Positions 14,600 through 18,670 of a DNA stretch of 18,670 nucleotides are shown piece by piece; the first letter of the stretch is position 1; each line of letters opens with the position of its first letter. The translations under genes and the position numbers were made by a program. This DNA is from an uncultured Alphaproteobacteria bacterium. Lineage in GTDB: Bacteria; Pseudomonadota; Alphaproteobacteria; Sphingomonadales; Sphingomonadaceae. Location of the stretch: contig CAJAHV010000257.1 in assembly GCA_903939555.1 (NCBI GenBank), forward strand, positions 1 to 18,670, given 5' to 3'. The notes under the pieces are model-generated. The model saw nothing but the letters and a program-made list of their open reading frames with translations. It did not search any database and was not told the origin of the DNA.

Positions 14600-16098
14600 T
14601 GCCTCCGCTCGCCCATGCCAAATGGCAACGCCGGGCCCGCGATTTGCGGATCGGAACCGGCCTGTTCATCGACGGACGCTCCTGCCAGGCAGCAGCGGGT
14701 GGCAGCTTTGATGTTATAAATCCGGCCAACGGCGCGCTCGTGGCTCGAATGGCGTACGGGACAGCCGCCGATATCGACCGCGCTGTCGCATCGGCAAGGG
14801 CTGCGTGGGACGACGGGCGCTGGCGCCACATGCCGCCGCGCGACCGGATGGCGATCTTTCATCGCTTCGCCGATCTGGTGGAAGCAAATGCGGCCGATTT
14901 TGCGCTGCTCGAGACTTTGGTAATGGGCAAGCCGGTTACCGATGCGCTGACGATCGATGTCCCCGAGGCGGTCGTCACCATTCGCTATTTCGGCGAATGC
15001 ATCGACAAGACATCCGGCAGCGTTTCGAACACCGTCCACAATGCCGTCCACATGACGGCGCGGGAACCGATCGGCGTCGTTGGCGCAATATCGGCATGGA
15101 ACTACCCTTTGCTGATGGCGACATGGAAGATCGCGCCGGCGCTTGCCGCCGGCAATTGCGTGGTTCTGAAGCCTTCGGAACTGGCACCTTTGTCATGCCT
15201 GAAACTGGCGCAGCTTTTTGTCGATGCCGGTGGACCGCCGGGCGTTTTTAATGTCGTGAACGGTTTTGGCGCTGATGCGGGGCGAGCATTGGCGCTCCAC
15301 CCCGACGTCGCAAAGATAAGCTTCACCGGCTCCACGGCGACCGCAAAGCAGTTGATGATCTATGCCGGCCAATCAAATTTGAAGCGGGTCGCTCTGGAAA
15401 CCGGCGGTAAAAGCCCACAGATATTCATGCCCGATCTCGAAGACCTTGATGTCGCCGTCACCAGCGCCGTGCGCGGCATTTTCGACAATGCCGGCCAGGT
15501 CTGCAATGCCGGGTCACGGCTGCTTGTGCACGCCGATATCCATGATGCCTTTATCGAACGCTTCGAAGCGATCGCCGCGACCCTTTACACTCCGGGCGAT
15601 CCGCTCGACCCGGCGACAACTCTGGGGCCGGTCGTGTCCCGCGCCCACCAGCAAAAAGTGCTGGGCTGGATTGATCAAGGGCTGGAAGCGGGAGCGCGAT
15701 TGCACTTTGGCGGCACCGCTGATGCCCTGCGGCCCGGAGGCGCCTATGTGCTGCCCACGCTGTTTTCGAACGTTGATACGCAAATGGCGATCGGACGCGA
15801 GGAAATCTTCGGGCCGGTCGCGACACTGTTCAAGGTTCAGGACGAAGCCAACGCGATCAATATCGCGAATGACTCCCCCTATGGTCTCGCAGCCAGCGTC
15901 TGGACCCGTGACATCAAGCGTGCGCACCGAATGGTGAAGGCGCTGGAAGCCGGCGTCATCTGGGTGAACTGCTTTGGTGATGGCGACATGAACCAGCCAT
16001 TCGGTGGCTATAAACAGTCGGGCAATACCAGAGACAAATCGATGGAATGCCTTGCCGGCTACCAACAGACCAAATCGGCGTGGATCACGCTCGAATAG
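14599..16098 (+). CDS. Aldehyde dehydrogenase (ALDH superfamily, PuuC/betaine-aldehyde-dehydrogenase-like)
   Basis: A 499-residue NAD(P)+-dependent aldehyde dehydrogenase of standard length. SAWNYP holds Asn168, VLKPSE Lys191, SFTGST (241-246) is the nucleotide loop, ALETGGKSP carries the general base Glu267, and DNAGQVCNAGSRL carries the catalytic thiol Cys302. EEIFGPV and a PFGGYKQSG region close the fold. The cysteine context GQVCNAGSRL resembles gamma-glutamyl-aminobutyraldehyde and aminoaldehyde dehydrogenases, so an amino- or betaine-aldehyde is a sensible substrate, though the superfamily is broad. The ATG overlaps the stop of the beta-hydroxyacid dehydrogenase (TGATG), with GAGG five bases upstream, so translation is coupled. 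The 3' end overlaps the convergent LysR gene by 14 bp. With the nearby GMC oxidoreductase it could form an alcohol-to-acid pair. Confidence 0.92.
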   Translation: MPPLAHAKWQRRARDLRIGTGLFIDGRSCQAAAGGSFDVINPANGALVARMAYGTAADIDRAVASARAAWDDGRWRHMPPRDRMAIFHRFADLVEANAADFALLETLVMGKPVTDALTIDVPEAVVTIRYFGECIDKTSGSVSNTVHNAVHMTAREPIGVVGAISAWNYPLLMATWKIAPALAAGNCVVLKPSELAPLSCLKLAQLFVDAGGPPGVFNVVNGFGADAGRALALHPDVAKISFTGSTATAKQLMIYAGQSNLKRVALETGGKSPQIFMPDLEDLDVAVTSAVRGIFDNAGQVCNAGSRLLVHADIHDAFIERFEAIAATLYTPGDPLDPATTLGPVVSRAHQQKVLGWIDQGLEAGARLHFGGTADALRPGGAYVLPTLFSNVDTQMAIGREEIFGPVATLFKVQDEANAINIANDSPYGLAASVWTRDIKRAHRMVKALEAGVIWVNCFGDGDMNQPFGGYKQSGNTRDKSMECLAGYQQTKSAWITLE

Positions 16099-17011
16099 GT
16101 GCGATTTCCGCAGCGTGCGTGACAACCCAGTCCATGAAGCTGCGCACGCGGACATTGTCTTTCATGTCGATACGGCAAATCAGCCCCCAGCCGCCGCGGC
16201 AGCGTACCGAATGCCCGACCGGCGCAACCAATCGCCCAGCGGCCAGATCGTGACCGACAAAGGGCCCGTTGACGAGCGCAACGGCTTCACCATCCAGCGC
16301 CATTTCCAGCGCCACGGCGAGTGTATCCACCAACAGGTAGGACGTCGACGGGTCGAAACTCACGCCTGCCCCCTGGAACCAGGTGTTCCAATTTTGCACT
16401 TCGGTATAGACGGCAGCAAGTGGCTGATTCAAAAGATCTTCAACACATGGATTTTTGCCGATTTTGGCAAGCAGTTTCGGGCTGCATACCGTTGACAGCG
16501 TGTAATCGAACAGCGGTATCCAATGATATTTGGTCAAGTCCGGCACGTCCGCGCAATAGACAAGGCCGACATCGGCATGCACGTCATCGAACGTCCATTC
16601 GACAGCACAAGTGTTCAACGTAAGCTTGATGCTGGGATGATCCGCAAGAAAATGAGGCACGCGACGCGCCAGCCAGCGAATTGAGGCGGTGACATAAGTC
16701 TGCACCCGCAACGGTTTGTCGGGGGCGTGGCGATGGACCGCTTCGACACCTTGAATCAGCGATTCGAACGCCGCGCGGACATAAGGGTAAAAAATGCGTC
16801 CCTGTTCGGTCGAAACGATGTGACGACCTTCCTGAACGAACAGATCAACACCCAGCGCATCTTCGATCAATTGCACCTGATGGCTGATGGCAGGATGCGT
16901 TAGACACAATTCGTCGGCGGCGTCACGGATGCTCTGGCGCCGGGTGGCGGCCTCGAAACCCTTCAACGCCTTAAGCGGCGGCAGCCGTTGAAGATCGATT
17001 TTCTGCTGCAC
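16085..17011 (-). CDS. LysR-family transcriptional regulator (GcvA-like), second copy
   Basis: A 308-residue LysR-type regulator. The N-terminal helix-turn-helix spans about residues 14-66 (LKALKGFEAATRRQSIRDAA, then LCLTHPAISHQVQLIEDALG and a DLFVQEGRHIVSTEQG wing), followed by the effector-binding domain. GTG 17011 is chosen as start because GAGGG (complement of 17019-17023) lies seven bases upstream. A probable promoter of its own sits in the 69-bp gap to the GMC gene. The gene is convergent with, and overlaps by 14 bp, the aldehyde dehydrogenase, and lies downstream of the GMC oxidoreductase on the same strand, so either could be its target. It is clearly distinct from the regulator at 12565-13488, with little identity outside the family pattern. 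Confidence 0.9.
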   Translation of the reverse strand: MQQKIDLQRLPPLKALKGFEAATRRQSIRDAADELCLTHPAISHQVQLIEDALGVDLFVQEGRHIVSTEQGRIFYPYVRAAFESLIQGVEAVHRHAPDKPLRVQTYVTASIRWLARRVPHFLADHPSIKLTLNTCAVEWTFDDVHADVGLVYCADVPDLTKYHWIPLFDYTLSTVCSPKLLAKIGKNPCVEDLLNQPLAAVYTEVQNWNTWFQGAGVSFDPSTSYLLVDTLAVALEMALDGEAVALVNGPFVGHDLAAGRLVAPVGHSVRCRGGWGLICRIDMKDNVRVRSFMDWVVTHAAEIAPIRA

Positions 17012-17038
17012 AACACCACCCTCACGTCGAATGGTGCG

Positions 17039-17066
17039 ATTGTATGAGCCCCGGCAGCAGGCGCAA
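17039..17066 (-). promoter_or_regulatory. Probable promoter of the second LysR gene
   Basis: On the minus strand TTGCGC (complement of 17061-17066) and TACAAT (complement of 17039-17044) are separated by 16 bp. The -10 is close to consensus and lies 27 bp before the GTG start, leaving room for the GAGGG ribosome site. This suggests the regulator is expressed independently of the GMC gene upstream. Confidence 0.45.
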
Positions 17067-17080
17067 CCGGTAAATTAAAT

Positions 17081-18670
17081 CTAACGATGGGCCGCAGCTG
17101 AATCGGCCAGGATCATTGCAGCGGCCTTTTCGGCAACCATTACCGTCGGCGCATTGGTATTTCCCGATGTAAGGTTCGGAAAAACCGAGGCATCCACGAC
17201 CCGCAACCCCTGCACGCCATGCACGCGCAACCGGGCGTCAACAACGGATGTGGTGGGTTCCGGCCCCATCATGCACGTGCTGGTGGGATGGTAGACGGTG
17301 TCGGCACGCATGCGAAAATCATCAAGCAATTCCGCGTCAGTCATCAAATGGCTGCCGGGCACAAGTTCCTCGGTGATGATGTCGGCAAGCGGCCGTGTAG
17401 CCGCTATCTGACGCAGAAGATGAATGCCGCGCATCGCCTGTTGAACGTCATGATCCGTGGCAAGGTAATTGGGATAGATAGCCGGATGCACGAACGGATC
17501 GGCAGAGGCGATCTGCAGATGCCCGCGGCTGGTCGGGCGACAGGCGTTGAAGGAAAGCAGGAAGGCCGAAAACGGATCGGGATTGAGCAATTTGCGTTCC
17601 GACAGCGGTGATTGCGTATAACTGACGGGGCTGAAGTACAATTGCAGATCGGCGCGCACCGCATCGGGACCGCTACGCACAAAGCCGCCACCCTGATTGA
17701 CGCTCATCGACAAGGGCCCGCTTCGGTTCAGAAGGTAGCGAAGCCCTGCCCGGATACGGCCATGCAACGGGCGCAATTCGTCGTTCAACGTCGGCACGCT
17801 GGTCTTGTAGAAATAACTGACGGCGAGGTGATCCTGCAAATTCCGCCCGACCGCAGGCGCGTCGACCAGCGGTACAATGCCAAGCGACGCCAGCAAGGCC
17901 GCATCGCCAATCCCGGAGAGTTGCAGCAATTGCGGCGAATTTATCGATCCGCTTGACAGGATGACTTCGGCCCGCGCGCGCGCTTGGCGTGTGTCCGCGC
18001 CTTGGCGGTAGTCGATACCAACGGCGCGGCTGCCTTCAAAGTTGATGCGCATGACCTGAGCCTTGGTACGCAACACGAGATTGCCGCGGCGCAAGGCCGG
18101 CCGCAGATAGGCATTTGCCGTCGATGCGCGCCGGCCGTTGCGCGTGTTGATCTGGTAAATGCCAACGCCTTCGGCCTGCGCGCCATTCAGATCCGGCGAT
18201 GCCGCAAAACCCAGGGCCTCGCCACTCTTGATGAAGGTCTGGCACAAGGGATGGGCGGCAGGGGTGATGTCGGTGACATGTTGCGGGCCGGCGGCACCGT
18301 GCCATTCGCTGGCGCCATGATCATGGTCCTCTGACTTGATAAACCACGGCAGCACATCGTCCCATGCCCAGCCAGGATTGCCCGCCGCGGCCCAGTCATC
18401 AAAATCGCCGCGCTGACCGCGCACATGCACCATGGCATTGATCGACCCGGACCCACCGATGACCTTGCCGCGCGGCCAATAGCTTGTGCGGCCGCCAAGC
18501 CCCGGCACGGCCTGCGTGTCATACATCCAGTTGATGCGGGGGTCGAAAAAGGTCCGGCCATAGCCAATCGGCAATTGTATCCAGACAGTGCGGTCGGAAC
18601 CGCCCGCTTCGACCACAAGCACGCGCGCTTTGCCATCCGCGGACAGCCGGTCAGCCAGCACGCAACCGGC
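17081..18670 (-). CDS. GMC-family FAD oxidoreductase (choline-dehydrogenase-like), 5' end cut by window
   Basis: About 529 residues are visible; the reading frame runs off the right edge as AGCVLADRLS, the end of the usual FAD-binding GxGxxG segment, so roughly 10-20 N-terminal residues are missing. The two GMC signatures are present: RGKVIGGSGSINAMVHVRG and GSINSPQLLQLSGIG. The catalytic region has VYHPTSTCMMG (His about 458 of the 526 residues from the first visible Val) and SGNTNAPTVMVAEKAA (Asn about 503), the His/Asn pair of alcohol-oxidising GMC enzymes. The family oxidises primary alcohols such as choline or aliphatic alcohols to aldehydes, passing electrons to the respiratory chain. 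The nearby aldehyde dehydrogenase and betaine-type demethylases make choline or a related amino-alcohol plausible, but BetA-specific identity is not established. The stop is TAG; no terminator is evident before the LysR gene. Confidence 0.9.
   Translation of the reverse strand, partial: AGCVLADRLSADGKARVLVVEAGGSDRTVWIQLPIGYGRTFFDPRINWMYDTQAVPGLGGRTSYWPRGKVIGGSGSINAMVHVRGQRGDFDDWAAAGNPGWAWDDVLPWFIKSEDHDHGASEWHGAAGPQHVTDITPAAHPLCQTFIKSGEALGFAASPDLNGAQAEGVGIYQINTRNGRRASTANAYLRPALRRGNLVLRTKAQVMRINFEGSRAVGIDYRQGADTRQARARAEVILSSGSINSPQLLQLSGIGDAALLASLGIVPLVDAPAVGRNLQDHLAVSYFYKTSVPTLNDELRPLHGRIRAGLRYLLNRSGPLSMSVNQGGGFVRSGPDAVRADLQLYFSPVSYTQSPLSERKLLNPDPFSAFLLSFNACRPTSRGHLQIASADPFVHPAIYPNYLATDHDVQQAMRGIHLLRQIAATRPLADIITEELVPGSHLMTDAELLDDFRMRADTVYHPTSTCMMGPEPTTSVVDARLRVHGVQGLRVVDASVFPNLTSGNTNAPTVMVAEKAAAMILADSAAAHR

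Overview
The window is moderately GC-rich chromosomal DNA. It is densely packed with metabolic genes and has no phage, insertion-sequence, CRISPR, rRNA or tRNA signature that I can see. The gene types and codon usage fit an alphaproteobacterium, and the small HNH-type protein at 444-782 resembles a family I associate with Sphingomonadales. That placement is inference.

Layout. (1) 1-443 has no recognisable gene, only a weak terminator-like hairpin. (2) 444-3476, minus strand: an NhaC-family transporter overlaps a yeast-LYS1-type saccharopine dehydrogenase; a small HNH-like protein follows after a 104-bp gap. (3) 3878-5260, plus strand: a GabP-like amino-acid permease, best read from a TTG start, behind a leader with short palindromes. 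(4) 5261-12456, minus strand: an apparent four-gene operon transcribed in the order FAD/folate oxidoreductase A, FAD/folate oxidoreductase B, Rieske oxygenase, zinc-free MDR oxidoreductase. It is divergent from a GcvA-like LysR regulator (12565-13488), with a plausible promoter and palindromes in the 105-bp gap. (5) 13646-16098, plus strand: a beta-hydroxyacid dehydrogenase translationally coupled to an aldehyde dehydrogenase. (6) 16085-17011, minus strand: a second GcvA-like LysR regulator whose 3' end overlaps that of the aldehyde dehydrogenase. (7) 17081-18670, minus strand: a GMC oxidoreductase cut by the window edge.

How the genes may work together. The core is an N-demethylation module. 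The Rieske oxygenase has the Glu-x-x-His metal site of the glycine betaine/carnitine/stachydrine group. Two paralogous dimethylglycine/sarcosine-dehydrogenase-type enzymes, both keeping the flavinylated WHAAG histidine and a GcvT folate domain, could remove two further methyl groups into tetrahydrofolate. The GMC and aldehyde dehydrogenases could sit upstream (alcohol to aldehyde to carboxylate, as in choline to glycine betaine), so a choline-to-glycine route is possible within one locus. The substrate is not proven: the saccharopine dehydrogenase, the NhaC transporter and the amino-acid permease would equally suit methylated or free basic amino acids. No ferredoxin/flavin reductase for the Rieske enzyme lies in the window.
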